The notes beneath the pieces are model-generated. The model did not search any database, had not been told where the DNA came from, and was given only the letters and a program-made list of their open reading frames with translations. From Agrypnia vestita (taxonomy: Eukaryota; Arthropoda; Insecta; Trichoptera; Phryganeidae), in the NCBI GenBank assembly GCA_016648135.1, contig JADDOH010023038.1:124001-188000 (forward strand): a stretch of DNA of 64,000 nt, given 5' to 3'. This document shows, in pieces, positions 22,189 through 33,296 of this stretch. Numbering within the stretch: the stretch's first letter is position 1; the number at the start of each line of letters is the position of its first letter. The position numbers were made by a program, and so were the translations under genes.

Positions 22189-22660
22189 ACCTTTTCTCAG
22201 AAATGCCAGGGTTACATGAAAGGCGGGAGGTTAACGACAATCGTAATAAAAGGACTTGGACGAAAAAACTCATGAAACTAACATTTTTATATTTATTCTG
22301 ACTAACAGGGTCTAACGAAATACGGGGGATCAGACCTAGGTAGTTTACAAAATTCGCTAATCGTTCGCATTTACCATTTTACTCCATTAGCCGATCCGCA
22401 CGTTCCTCCATTGTACTTGCACCCTTTCTGTATAGCGTACCAGGGCAGCATCATAAGTATTCTAAAAGGTCAACAACAATCGGCAAACTAATGACGTACG
22501 TACACTTTCACGTTTACATGCATACGTACAGAATCCATGTCCCTAGAGATTATCCACCTCTCTCCATTTCTATTGATTGCTCTATGACCTTTTCTCAAAA
22601 ATACCGGGGGAGCACATTTTTCAAGAGGTTCAACGATACAAAAGACCTGTATACGTGAAA
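22189..22660. repeat. two diverged direct copies in non-coding DNA
   Basis: The blocks at 22189-22260 (GTGACCTTTTCTCAGAAATG...) and 22584-22660 (ATGACCTTTTCTCAAAAATA...) align for about 70 bp, with weaker upstream similarity, about 395 bp apart. Each also shares a GAGGTT..CAACGA(T/C)-like continuation. Confidence 0.4.
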
Positions 22661-22814
22661 TGTCACATCTTTTCTCTAGTGGGGATGTGAGTTGAGAGTA
22701 AATCAGTCAAAAATACCAATAGTATTTGAATTAATAGTTTTATTTAGAACTTAACGCATTCAGCGAAAAAAAATCGTTAACCTAACGAGCTACAAAATAA
22801 TGTAAAATGACTAA

Positions 22815-23185
22815 TTAATTAACCATCACGCCGTATCTCCTAAAGGGTAGGCAGGGAGAATAGATGGCTAGATTCTTCTATCTTGGTACACCACTTTTGC
22901 TTCGGCCACATTCATATCCCCTCATGCACGCTCTACGGTTGTTGTAGCTTTTAACAAGGCCATCCTCCGTATTTGTTGTCTGATCACCCTCTGTTCCTAC
23001 TGCCTTCAACACTCGTCTTGTATATTTTCTTAACCATCCTCTCCTCGCTCATACGTTCCTCATGACCAAACCATCTCGGCTTTTTCTTACATTATTCTGT
23101 CTATCACGCTGCAGCCAGCATTACACTCCATTCTAAATTGTTCATTCTTCACTTTGCCGACCAAAAATTTTCCACACGTCCAGTT
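22815..23185 (-). pseudogene. RTE-like LINE C-terminal region, decayed
   Basis: The minus strand reads WFGHEERMSEERMVKKIYKT then SVEGSRNRG before a stop. A second frame follows with MNVAEAKVVYQDRRI. This matches the plus-strand fragment at 28673-28910 residue by residue in several blocks (KIYxxSVEGxxNRG, MNVAEAKVV). RWFGHxxRM is the signature after the reverse transcriptase domain in RTE-like LINEs. Frameshifts and stops show a dead copy. Confidence 0.75.
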
Positions 23186-24295
23186 TACTTCATTTTTTTA
23201 AGGTGAAATATGAAACGGATCGATTTCTTGTATGTAGTATAAAGAGCGAATCTATTTCATGGATGGCGATCCGAGAACGTAAAATAATAAAAATGGTCTT
23301 GAGTAATGGCAAAAAAATTTAATAATTAGAAAACACTCTCATAAATCAATATTTATACACAAATTTTAGTAAAAAACGACCATAAATCAAAAAAGATACC
23401 AAAGACAATACACGTGAATATCAACAGAGAATTAGATTGTTTTGCCATCAAAATGGCGAGTTATTGGAGCACATCCAAAAAACAGCCAATACAGGAAATG
23501 GCGGTAGGTAATATCTTCGTCTTCATATTAATTTCGTTTCGTCAACGGTACCTGCCTGCCTGCATTCCGATTTCGACGCGTAACGCACTAAACATTGTTA
23601 ATTCAGAATAATGATTGTATTATTCTTTCGGCCCGTCCGCAAAATGGCGACTGAATGGACATGCATAAATATGTAATCACGAGAAGTGCTTACGAGATCG
23701 TTCGTTCGGAGAAAGTGAAGAATTGAATTATTATTATTATTATTTGCAGGCATACCTGTGTGTGTGTATGTGCGCGTCCGAGGCAGGCAATGGTGAGTCA
23801 AGCATGCGAATATGATTACAATCATTAATGACGAGTACTTTTCAATTTATCTTTATACGAAGTTGATCTTCAAATCTTTGTGCTCCTGGTAGAAATCGAT
23901 GGGTTAGCGCATGAACTTTCGCCGCTGAGATGATAAAGCAACTCTCGCCTCATCCACATTCATACATTTCATGCAAGTCTTTGTTGTGCCGAGTAAATAC
24001 CAGTTATAAAAAACATGTTATTCTGAGAATAGAGATATTTATCAAAATAAAATCACGGGAAGTTATTTAAGTTCTTCTCAAGAAATAACTCTCTTTGAAA
24101 ATATATAAATAACGTGGCCATGTGAGCTCTTTTTCTGAAGGTACACTTTTCAAGTGATACCTCTACAAATAAGTTAATTTCCCTCGTCATAAATTTGAAT
24201 GTAAGAAAGAGAACACTATAATGCTATGTTATCATAGGATAGCGCAGTGTCAAACATTACAAATTTGGTTTAAATATGTGAGGGAATTAGATTGA
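23186..24295. other. unassigned stretch
   Basis: Mixed AT-rich sequence with an ATT microsatellite at 23729-23745 and short GC-richer patches (23530-23580, 23760-23800). Nothing recognised. Confidence 0.4.
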
Positions 24296-24299
24296 ATAG

Positions 24300-24840
24300 A
24301 AAACTAGCTGTTCATACCCGGAGTTGTTCGGGTTAAGGATTTAATTAAAAATAAGTTTGTGGGGGAACACAAAGGTTCCACTGTTTTGCAAAGTCTTTAA
24401 TAAAAACATTGTTTCCATTTAATTTAGGCTGGTATGGATGGGATGTCCAGAAGGGAACTGTGCCCTGTGTATTCCGCCAGGTCTTAAAGTTTGCAAATTT
24501 TGAGTCCGATCGGTCGAACGGTACAGATTTATATTGAAAATATATCAGGGGGAAGTGGTGTAGGGGGAGGGGGGAAATGTCACCTGTGTTACCCGCAGAG
24601 TCTTTAAGAATAAGTTTACAAAATTCGAGTCCAATCGGTCGAACGGTGCATATATGCATTGAAAATATATCAGGGGAAAGGAAGAGGTAAAGAAGAGGGA
24701 GGAAATGTCGCCTATGTTACCCGCCGGGTCCTAAAGCATAAGTATGCAAAATTTGAGTCGAATCGGACAAACGGTGTAGATTTGTATAGAGAACAGGCAG
24801 ACAGACATTGAGTCTTATAAGTATAGATAGAAATAAATAG
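24300..24840 (+). mobile_element. dispersed repeat with three internal units of about 125 bp
   Basis: Starts ACTAGCTGTTCATACCCGGA and ends near CAGACAGACATTGAGTC and AAGTATAGATAG, the outline of a very common arthropod retroposon-like repeat. Inside, the block GAGTCC(G/A)ATCGGTCGAACGG recurs at about 24501, 24626 and 24754, each followed by GATTTRTATTGAAAATATATCAGGGG-like sequence. A diverged relative lies at 25120-25270. No coding frame. Confidence 0.6.
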
Positions 24841-25439
24841 ATTATTTTTTTAAATAATATTATTTAACCGAAATTGTTCTCGTATTGTAGGTAGTGGGTG
24901 TGTCAAATTAACGCATGGGTGTAAGCGATATTATACATATTTGATAAGATGATGAATAACCCATGAGGACGGTGAAAGATGGTGAGCGACTGTGATGAGT
25001 ACGAGCGAAGAAGAGAGAGGATATTACACTACTTGAACATACCTACATATGTTACGAAAATAATTGCTTAATAACATCAGCAATTAGGGTACGCGCATCG
25101 AGATACTTACATATTGTACAGTTTACTGTACAGATTTATACGTAAGCGGTGGTAGCGGTGAGGGGGGAAGGATACCTTTGTTTTTCGCATGCCCTAAAAA
25201 GTAAAGATGTATGTAAAATTTGATCCAGACAGGGGAAACTGAGGTATACCATGGGGCGTCACTAGCGCATCGAAATGTAAAAATGAATCAATTCATTTTA
25301 AACTAAGGTAAATTATATATAGACGTTGCACAGATCTATTTGTTAAGCTATTTATATAGAAAGAAATATATGGATGTCATAGGACGTTACTTTGAGGCTG
25401 GCTTAACTGACGCCCAACCAGACATGCTATCCCAAATAA

Positions 25440-25535
25440 ATAGCTTCGTCTCTGTGAGACATTTATAATTTATCTTAATTAAAGATTATCCCTCGGTGGA
25501 AAGAATCCAATAGGTAATTGTGTTCTTAGAACATA
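25440..25535 (+). repeat. dispersed repeat (TCTCTGTGAGAC family), third copy
   Basis: Contains CTTCGTCTCTGTGAGACATT and TGTGTTCTTAGAACATAAC. Directly followed by the LINE fragment at 25542. Confidence 0.65.
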
Positions 25536-25541
25536 ACTACG

Positions 25542-25670
25542 TAACTAACCATTGCGCCGTTTCCAAGAGGGGTAGGCAGAGAGGATAGAACGCCACACTT
25601 TTCTGTCCTGGCACGTTAAAGCTTATATCTAATAGGGCCATCCTCCAATATTTGATTTATCTGGTCATGC
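25542..25670 (-). pseudogene. RTE-like LINE 3' end
   Basis: AACTAACCATTGCGCCGTTT and GGGTAGGCAGAGAGGATAGA match the ends of the fragments at 22815 (minus) and 28910 (plus, in reverse). Only the last part of the coding region and its 3' end remain. Confidence 0.65.
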
Positions 25671-25879
25671 TTCACTTATGAATCTTCCCATATTAATAAA
25701 AATATTGTCAATTCGTATTTATTAGTCTGATATCCGAACGCAAACTAATATGATTAGTTCAACATAGATACGGGCATATTCTAATAAATATAAATAATTA
25801 TAATCGAAAGAGGGGGTCGCTAAAAATATGACACAACTCGCCCCGTTTTAAAAATATAAAAATGGACATAAATTAAATT

Positions 25880-26420
25880 ATTTACGGAGCACTTTGCGAT
25901 AAGCCGGCAGCACACATCCTTGACAAAACAATGAAAATCAATTTTCGAAAATGGAACCTTCGGTCGTAAAAAGAGCGGGAAAGAAAGATGACTTCCGTTC
26001 GAAATTCGAACGCGGCCGTTGATAAAAGGCGAGCAGGAGGGAACTTTAAGACCGATACTACAAAATTTATCAAGTCCTACCCGACGCGGCGAAACTACGT
26101 CGAACAAAATATCGAACTCGAGTAAAAAAAGGTCCCACAAGCGATGAAGATTTTATCTGCGCAGTGCATGGATGATTGAACCTTTTTACTTATCTAGGCT
26201 CGAGAGCGCAGTACGGTGGTCGGCGCGGGGACGGGCAACGGAGCGGGAAATGGTAAATTAGTACGGCCGCGCCGGGAAACCGACTGTCAACATTACCTCA
26301 AAATGCTCCTTGTACGGCGGCCATGTTGGGTCTTTTCCCGCGGTGCTATCCCCTTCGCGAGATGGACCGCATCCCGTCAGGGATGCCATCAAATTTTAAA
26401 CAAAGGGAAAAACGCCAGTT
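25880..26420. promoter_or_regulatory. GC-rich double island
   Basis: Two CpG-rich blocks (25880-26110 and 26195-26420) flank a short AT segment. Overlapping frames in different phases have no family resemblance. The second block holds CGGCGGCCATGTTGGG, a GCCAT core. Confidence 0.28.
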
Positions 26421-27169
26421 GAGTAAAAAATGTGCACATCTTATAAAATACCGCGTTTTCCAATGTATTTATTTTTCATGACTCAGGCTCAGTTCGAAAG
26501 CGAAATTTAATCAACATATTTATGTAGTTGATCATCTAAATGGCAAATGAAAACAGTTTCACATCTTGTTTATAACACAAATAAGCCGATTTTTAACAAA
26601 CAATAACATCAGATAGATATTTAATACGATAGTTTACTTATATTTGAAATGTAGGAATGAGCTAAGACAACATATTGACTTTCAAATCAAAAGGGTGGTT
26701 GGGTATATTTTGATACTCAACGACTCATTTATTTGTCGTTCGGACATGTTTGCCATCAGGCGCGTGCAGTCAGAATATTGAAGTACGAGTTGTAGGTAAA
26801 CACATATTAAATAAATAAATGCGAAATAAATTACTACGTAAATTGTCATATTCCTATCACAGTTATTACCTCATTATTTAGATAGGCATGCCATAGTATT
26901 CCGCCAGGTAAATATTTAATTTTTTTTTTTTTGAAATAATATATGTTTATAACTCGCGCTTCAATGTTCTGACTTTGCGCCCCTGCTTACCATAAAACAA
27001 AATTCGTAATGTTCGGTTACGCCAAGGACAACATGATAGATATTGTTGATCTTTCGCAGTGGTTTAATATCTATTTAACTTTTTGATTTCTCAACCATAA
27101 AAAAGTACGCTATTTTTCCAATAGTTCGCATTGGATCTCTGTAGATGGGGAAATAACTGAAATACCCTT
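26421..27169. other. AT-rich unassigned stretch
   Basis: Nothing recognised beyond a T-run at 26920-26932. Confidence 0.5.
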
Positions 27170-27420
27170 GTTTCTTACATATGGTGAAGTAGAAGTAGCC
27201 ATGTTCAACCCTGTTCTTCCGAATCCCGCACAAGGCCACACACCCGTCTGAGGGCCCCGATTCGCGGCCATCGGGCGAGGTATTCGAAAGGGGAAGCCAA
27301 CAGAGCGAGAAGACGTCGTAACTACTGCCCACGACACACGCAGGCATGCACGCACACACACACACACGACGAGAAGTGTAACAGCCAGTTCGGACGTGGC
27401 CATCATCTGCGTGGGTTTAT
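27170..27420. promoter_or_regulatory. GC-richer island with (CA)n
   Basis: CpG-rich block ending in a CACACACACACACACA tract (27352-27368). Minus-strand frames of 96 and 111 codons overlap in different phases and look like composition artefacts. Confidence 0.22.
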
Positions 27421-27602
27421 ACATCCTTTGTTGGGTCATCATCAATGCAGGTAGCAGGAATATCTGAATAATATTATATCAAGACTATCAATTATAAACC
27501 TACCTGGTATTAGAGGTCCGAGAATAATGGATATTATTGTCTTACGTCGACCAGGGCAGAATAAAAGTATGCAGGTCTAACAAAACGTCCTTGGAAAAAA
27601 TT

Positions 27603-27730
27603 AAGAACGTCTAAGCGTTTGAGGGACCTTCTTCTATGACGGCCTACGACATGGCCCATCACAGCAACCTTCTCCGGGATATCCTCTCTTTTCGTGACAT
27701 GTCCAAAAAATCGAGAGACTATCCTTGATT
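27603..27730 (-). pseudogene. RTE-like LINE fragment (FFGHVTKRE motif)
   Basis: One minus-strand frame reads VSRFFGHVTKREDIPEKVAV then MGHVVGRHRRRSLKRLDVLN. It fits the pattern FFGHxxRRxxxxLExLxVxGxVxGxRxRGRSPxRWxD of LINE C-terminal regions, and the fragment at 33297 shows a later part of the same pattern. The flanks are out of frame. Short, decayed copy. Confidence 0.6.
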
Positions 27731-27869
27731 TTGGAAACGAAAGCGAATGAAATATAAGAGAATGTTAAGAAACATATAAGCCGCGAATCGTTACGGCGCC
27801 AGAAACAACCCGTCTGTAGATAACGTGGCATGTTCAGATGACCGGCAACCGATATTAGAAGCTCCAATA

Positions 27870-28672
27870 ATCAACGAGATTGCAATAAATAGCAGATGCA
27901 TGTGGATGAGAAGAGATCGATCATGACATGTGTGTGTGGCGCTCCATCCTCTCTGCCTAAATTAGCGAGAAAAAATATTCATTCGCTAATCCAGATTTCT
28001 ATCAGGAGCGCAAACGGACGAATGATAAAATAGACGGATGGAAATGTTCGAAACGTTCGTCATTTTGCCTAGATTCAGGCGCGCTGCGTACTCGTTAAAA
28101 ATACACATCGACATACACGCATAATATTTGACAAATGCAAACACGGAATAATGTATTATATGTCAGCCAATTTGTACTCGGCAACAATTGTCATTTTATT
28201 TTCTCAGCGACATACTCAATCTCTGCCACAACGAGACAGAGACAAATAATAATAATGGGTTTTAGTAAGCCTCCGAGTGTTCCCATATCCACGTGTTTCG
28301 CAATGGAAAAACTGTACCGTAATATGCGAGAAATGTTCATATGGAAACATGTTAATCCAAGACTGCTTTGCGAATTTCTCAGCCAACCAACATAATAGAA
28401 TCATGTATGAAGAAATAAATGTGCTGTACTACCTACCATTTATTCAAGGTGAATTCATATGTTATGTACATACCTATATATTTACACCTTTTTTTGAAAA
28501 AATTGTGATGTTAGATTAAATTTTGCAAACTCTTTTTCTAATGCTATATTTCGGTTCAAATTTCGGCAAGATTTCAATAATTTTATTTAACTTTTAAGCA
28601 AATGAATTTTTAATATTCGATATGAGTTATATTCACGATAGTCTGTCTATCTTTTTACAGATATCAGAAATA
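27870..28672. other. unassigned stretch
   Basis: The short piece GGCGCTCCATCCTCTCTGCC at 27938 equals the terminal part of the RTE-like LINE at 28855, so it is a minimal LINE relic. The rest, including overlapping frames at 28135-28519, is unassigned. Confidence 0.35.
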
Positions 28673-28910
28673 CTGAGAAAATATATGAGGCGAGTGTTGA
28701 AGGCAACAAGAATAGAGGGCGTCCGCAAGAGACTTGGCACGATCAGATACTACTAAGTGTTTGAGGATGGCCTCAACAACCGTAGAACTTGTATGAGAAG
28801 ACGTATGAATGTGGCCGAAGCAAAAGTGGTGTTACAGGATAGAAGAGTGTGGCGTTCGATCCTCTCTGCCTACCCCTGCGGGGAAACGGCGTGATGGTTA
28901 GTTAGTTTTA
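28673..28910 (+). pseudogene. RTE-like LINE C-terminal region
   Basis: Reads EKIYEASVEGNKNRGRPQET then WHDQILLSV in frame, shifts after a stop, and continues LNNRRTCMRRRMNVAEAKVV then LQDRRVWRSILSAYPCGETA. The GRPxxxW segment and the DRxxWR tail are typical of the end of RTE-type endonuclease-reverse transcriptases. It is the best preserved of three copies (22815, 25542). Immobile. Confidence 0.75.
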
Positions 28911-29137
28911 AAAATACTGAAAAAAGGCAATAATGAATACCTACTTTAGCACGAATTATTTGTTGCACAAGAAAACAAAAATAAATGGGAATTTAGAAAT
29001 TTGAGTAAGCGTTATTAGCAAATTAAATATTATAAACAAATAATATTTTTGCAACTAGTTACCGTTAAAATTTGTTTTCACATTAGTTGAGATTGATAAT
29101 GCCCTCAGGGTGAAGGTGAAACGCGTCTCAGAAAATT

Positions 29138-29184
29138 AAAAATGTAGAACATAAAAAACAAGTGTTTTTATGTTCTACATTTTT
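29138..29184. repeat. 47-nt near-perfect hairpin
   Basis: Arms of 21-22 bases based on AAAAATGTAGAACATAAAAA pair with one bulge around a 4-base loop. Immediately upstream lies CCCTCAGGGTGAAGGTGAAA and CGCGTC, which resembles the GAAAC-type motif seen elsewhere. Could be a small RNA hairpin or the centre of a foldback. Confidence 0.55.
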
Positions 29185-29311
29185 ATTGTGATTATGGAGT
29201 TCTATAAACTTATTTCTGAAACAATAATTTTTTTACATTAGTTCTTAATATAACTCCCAAACATTTATATTATGTTTTTGTTAATCTATACTTCGAATTA
29301 TATCTTGTATC

Positions 29312-29339
29312 CTGATCAAGAGATTATTGACCCCGAAAC
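29312..29339 (+). other. decayed ribozyme-like motif (CTGATCA ... GAAAC)
   Basis: CTGATCA, a degraded stem region ending GACCCC, then GAAACATGTTGATAATTCAA. The sequence after GAAAC also matches 14293-14310 and the reverse of 32310-32336, so these sites are relatives. The stem is not intact. Confidence 0.35.
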
Positions 29340-29912
29340 ATGTTGATAATTCAATAAATAGTTTTTTAGTAAGTGTTTTCTTTTTATTAATATAAATACA
29401 ATAATTTTATTACTGATTTAGATTTTAATTTTTTTATTTGAATTTGAATTTTTCATAAACATATTATATTTATTTTATAAGCTGAAATTTATTTGCGTTA
29501 GCAATTAATTTTTTTTAATCAAAATGATTCAGTTTGTATTTATTTTAATTAAATTAAAGTATGTTTTTTTTTAGTAAAAACCTTTATGTACGCATTGAAT
29601 ATATTTCTTAGAATTTAAATATCGGGTTTTCATTAATAGTTTTTTTGCACGGTTTTCTAGAAAACCATATACCTAGGTACGCGGTTCTTTTTAAAACTTC
29701 CACGTTTTATTAAAGATAGGGAACACATCTTATTATACACGTTTTTCGTTGGAACGTATCTACCATGTAAAGAAGTAGTGTACAGTAGCCGGCAAACATC
29801 TTGAAATTCTACGGCGTAGTGGGGGGAAGTTTGCGCATCTACCTTTCCACCAAAGAGACCCAAATTTCGTCTTCTGCGCATTCCCCCACCACGTCAAAGA
29901 ATTTCAAGAAGT

Positions 29913-30272
29913 TTGTCGGCAACTGTACCTACTAAGCCTCATTTAAGCAATGAAGACTCTGCGAAGTTTTTTAACATGCAGACCCTAACTCGTCGAAGAA
30001 ACATAGCTGACGCGGTGATGCTATTCAAAATAACACACAATCTAGTTGATAGTCCGAAACTTCTTCAACGAATATCTTACCACATCCCAACTCGCAGTAA
30101 CAGACATTCACCTACTTTTCATCTCCCCTTTTGTAAGACCAACTCAAAACAAAACTCCTTTATGTACAGATCCACAAATTCATTTAACACAAACTATCAC
30201 CACATTGACATTTTCAACTCAACGATAAGAAACATAAAACAAACAATATCTACACAACCGCACCCAAACTAA
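29913..30272 (+). pseudogene. CR1/Jockey-group LINE reverse transcriptase, C-terminal about 110 codons
   Basis: The open frame contains LTRRRNIADAVMLFKITHNL then VDSPKLLQRISYHIPTRSNR, followed by a region with FHLPFCKTNSKQNSFMYRST. This is the familiar RRxxxDxxxLYKxxNxxxDxPxLLxxIxxxxPxRxxR ... PFxRTxYxxNSxxxR tail of Jockey/CR1-group reverse transcriptases, followed by IDIFNSTIRNIKQ. The frame stays open to TAA at 30270, so decay is modest. The ATG at 29913 is not a real start. A noncoding tail of about 180 bp ends in AATAAATAAATAA (30443-30455). 5' truncated. Confidence 0.8.
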
Positions 30273-30599
30273 TTCGTACATTATAACTTCCCTTCTACTC
30301 CCGTCCCATATTCCCCTCCACCCTCTCCACTCGCTGTTAAAGTAAAGTACTATATTCAGTGGAAAATTTGTAATTGGCATAATTTTAAAAATCATTATTT
30401 TATACTTCTTAAGATGTTGATTTGCTGTTAATTTTCCCCAAAATAAATAAATAACTTTGAAGTCCCTTATCTCCGTACATCATTTTCGACTAATTTAGGG
30501 ACACGAGTCTAGTGGAGTGTAGTGTTGAGGACTAGCTCAGTCACATTCAGTATACAACACAGTTGTTACTGATGTTATTATTAGTATTCGTTTCAAAAT

Positions 30600-30860
30600 T
30601 CCTTCTCTTCACAAAATGGCCGTTTGCGGCAAAACCGTCCGTACGAGTACAAAAATCCGTTATGGGCGCTTCCGCTGAAAAAATGTCGCCGAATAGGTAC
30701 CCGTCACTTCGGCGGGTGGCATCGATGGAACCGAAGAGCCGTCCGTCGAGCGGCCCAAGAGGGTACTGTTAAATATTTCGCCAACTCCGGGGCCAGTGAC
30801 GTGCGTCCAATAATGATGACGGAGGCGAACGAACGGGCGAATACTCGGAGCGCGAGGAAA
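30600..30860. promoter_or_regulatory. GC-rich island
   Basis: CpG-rich, with frames of 69-80 codons open in overlapping phases on both strands and no recognisable protein. Contains ACAAAATGGCCGTTTGCGG (GCCAT core in reverse) and GATGGCATCGATGG-like palindromic sequence. Confidence 0.25.
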
Positions 30861-30959
30861 AAATAGATGTGATATGGATAACACGACGTGCCGAGAATGC
30901 GCCGCAGTTCAATACGTCATCTTTATTTTCCTTGAGGCTCATCTCGAGAGTATTTTTGA

Positions 30960-31175
30960 CTTTGTATCTACCCGTGTTACCTGTGCAAGATGGCCTCCCA
31001 GAGTTCTGAAGAGGAAACCTTGGGAGAATAAGAGAGGCGTCGGAAGACCTCAAAAGAGATAGGCCGTTGATATAGCGGCTGTTGAGGGAATTAGCAAATA
31101 ACAAGGAAGGATGGAAGGGTATAGAAGAGGCCTATATCCGGCAGTGGAGAGATGAAGGCCGAAGAAAAAAAGAAG
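30960..31175 (+). pseudogene. RTE-like LINE C-terminal region
   Basis: Reads RVTCARWPPRVLKRKPWENK then RGVGRPQKR and a stop. A shift follows to LANNKEGWKGIEEAYIRQWR then DEGRRKKEE. WxxRVLxWxPW...GRPxxRW...W...EAYxxQW is the end of RTE-type polyproteins. The ATG at 31082 lies inside the family sequence and is not a start. Ends in a GAAGAAAAAAAGAAGAAG purine tail like the relic at 8740-8762. Confidence 0.75.
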
Positions 31176-31654
31176 AAGTGTTACCCGTTCCCAGAATGAG
31201 ACCCTTGCTCTTTTGCCGTGATGTTAAGCCTGCAATTACGAATGCGTATGGTCCGATGTTATGTTTTTGGAGGCACGGACACTAAACGAAGCGTAGAAAG
31301 ACGCCGCATCTCATGGCTGCATAACTTTTTTTTACATGAATAAGATAGGCATTTGCAACTAATCCATGTATTAAAAAATATATACGAGAATTGTCAGTTT
31401 AATGGTTCGCCTGTCGATGAGAGATTCTAATACTTTCAAACTTGAGTAGTAAAATATAAAATTATAATTAAACTCACGTAGGGATAAACAAACGTTGTGT
31501 ATGTTTTTCACCCATTTAATAATCATTTTTAAATATATGATTATCAAATCAAATAATTATAGATTTTTACGCATCAAAAGCATATTGAGAAAAAAACACC
31601 CTTTTACAAAAAAATCCAACATGTTTCAATATTATTTATAGTGAAATCCGAAGA

Positions 31655-31905
31655 ATATGACCGAAGTGCAAGGTGTCATTGTGACAACGGATCCACCTCT
31701 GGGGACACTTCTGCACGCGTCGATCGTAAATTTACCGTTGTGATAAGCGAAAAGGCTGAAAAAAAAACAACTTTGCAATCGCGTCACGTTCGCCGATATT
31801 CCTCTCGCCTTACAAATCACCTTCGCGTCGCTTTTTACGGCCTTTCTTTCCAGCAGCGGGTCCGATGTTCGCGTCCAGTCAGGAGGGCGTCCACTAGTGT
31901 GATAA
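31655..31905. promoter_or_regulatory. GC-richer island
   Basis: Contains the palindrome TGTCATTGTGACA and several CpG clusters. Frames of 62 and 91 codons on opposite strands overlap and resemble nothing known. Confidence 0.25.
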
Positions 31906-32335
31906 TGGATATATAATGTATGCTCTAAATGGAAACGAGCAATTGTATTTTTCGTATTAGGAAAAAATATGTCTTCAATTTTTATGAGAATTTAGAATAT
32001 AAAATAGAAAGAAAAGAGTACTTAAAACAATATCTATATTGAGTTTATTCCAGCGTAATCAAGTTAAGTGTGGAAGACCTGGTCCGCCATATAAGCACAC
32101 AGATTACAATATAAATTAGAATATAAATACAATACGATACAAAAAAAATACAATATAAATACAAACAAAAAAAAGTACATGTGAAACAGAAGAAGACGAC
32201 AATGAAGGTATTATTAAGTAAAGGTACCTACATAGATATGTTCTTCAATAAAGCATTATAGCTTTTTGGTAACACTATTTTTATTTATACAAAAATATAC
32301 TTTATATAAAACCACAATTTATTGAATTAATCAAT
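31906..32335. other. AT-rich unassigned stretch
   Basis: Contains an ATACAATATAAATACAA repeat at 32100-32165. Nothing else recognised. Confidence 0.5.
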
Positions 32336-32363
32336 GTTTCGGGACCAATGGTCCCTTCATCAG
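32336..32363 (-). other. ribozyme-like motif 3 (CTGATGA, 6-bp stem, GAAAC)
   Basis: On the minus strand CTGATGA is followed by one extra A, a perfect stem GGGACC/GGTCCC around an ATT loop, and GAAAC, then ATTGATTAATTCAATAAAT. It has the same layout as 13810 and 14075 but a completely different stem sequence. No GTC follows GAAAC directly here. Confidence 0.4.
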
Positions 32364-32487
32364 GATACAACGCAGGTGTATTAAAAATACCTAATAGCAA
32401 GATATTTTTTATATTGTCAATATTGAAAAGTCTTGGAGAAAAATCGTATTACTAAATAATCATATTTCAAATTCAACAATGAAAGTC

Positions 32488-32985
32488 ACATAATTCTCTG
32501 TGCAACAGTGTCCGCCACTAACGCCACCACATGGCGCAAATAATGATGAGGTATAAAAAAAATAAAATGCATACTTGTCTATGTAGCAAAGTCCGTCACT
32601 AACGCTGCCAGATGATGCAAATAATAACGAGGTTTATATAATAATGAGGTATAAACAGCGAAAAAATACATAATTCTCTGTTTGACAATGTCAGTCAGTA
32701 AAGTTACCAGATGGCGCAAATAATGATATATAAAAAAAGTGCATAATTCCATGTGCAACAATGTCCGTCACTAACGATGTCAAGACACTACGCCATATTA
32801 GATAGCGATGTTCTCACAGCCTTAATCGACAAAAATATGTAGGAATTTATATAATACAAAGGAAGTTAAAGGAAATATGTAAAAAATATTTTCATTCCAG
32901 GATAATAACTACATGCTGACGGTCTGAATGCTTAAAAATAAAAAGTACGTCATTTTTGACGGGTGATAGTTATAGTTACAGCTAG
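32488..32985 (+). mobile_element. Helitron-like element with internal minisatellite
   Basis: Four diverged units of roughly 73-97 bp start at 32488, 32571, 32668 and 32741. Each carries CATAATTCTCTGT, GTCCGTCACTAACG and AGATGGCGCAAATAATGA-like blocks. The element ends with the hairpin ACGTCATTTTTGACGGG (32947-32963) and CTAG at 32982. Short GTTATAGTTACAGCTAG-like repeats follow. The same units occur in reverse next to Helitron-like ends at 45929, 58505 and 62261. No coding capacity. Confidence 0.7.
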
Positions 32986-33296
32986 CTGAAGTTATAATAT
33001 AGTTGCTGTACAGCTAGTTAAAGTTATAGTATTGTTACTATACAGCAAAGTTATAATAAATAACAGCTTCAAAATAATAAATTATTACAATAAGATCACG
33101 TTACGGCTATTATCGTATCTTAACTATTCTGCAGTCAAAGAGGTTCTTTGATTAGTGATCCAGAACTTGTAGGTGATAGGACTTGTAAGCGACCAGAGCT
33201 GATGAGGAGCAATTTAAAGAGGATGCTTTTCACTTCCTTGCTGTTTCGGAAAAAACGTCATAGGTAGAAATAATAAATAAATAAGCATTTCCATTT

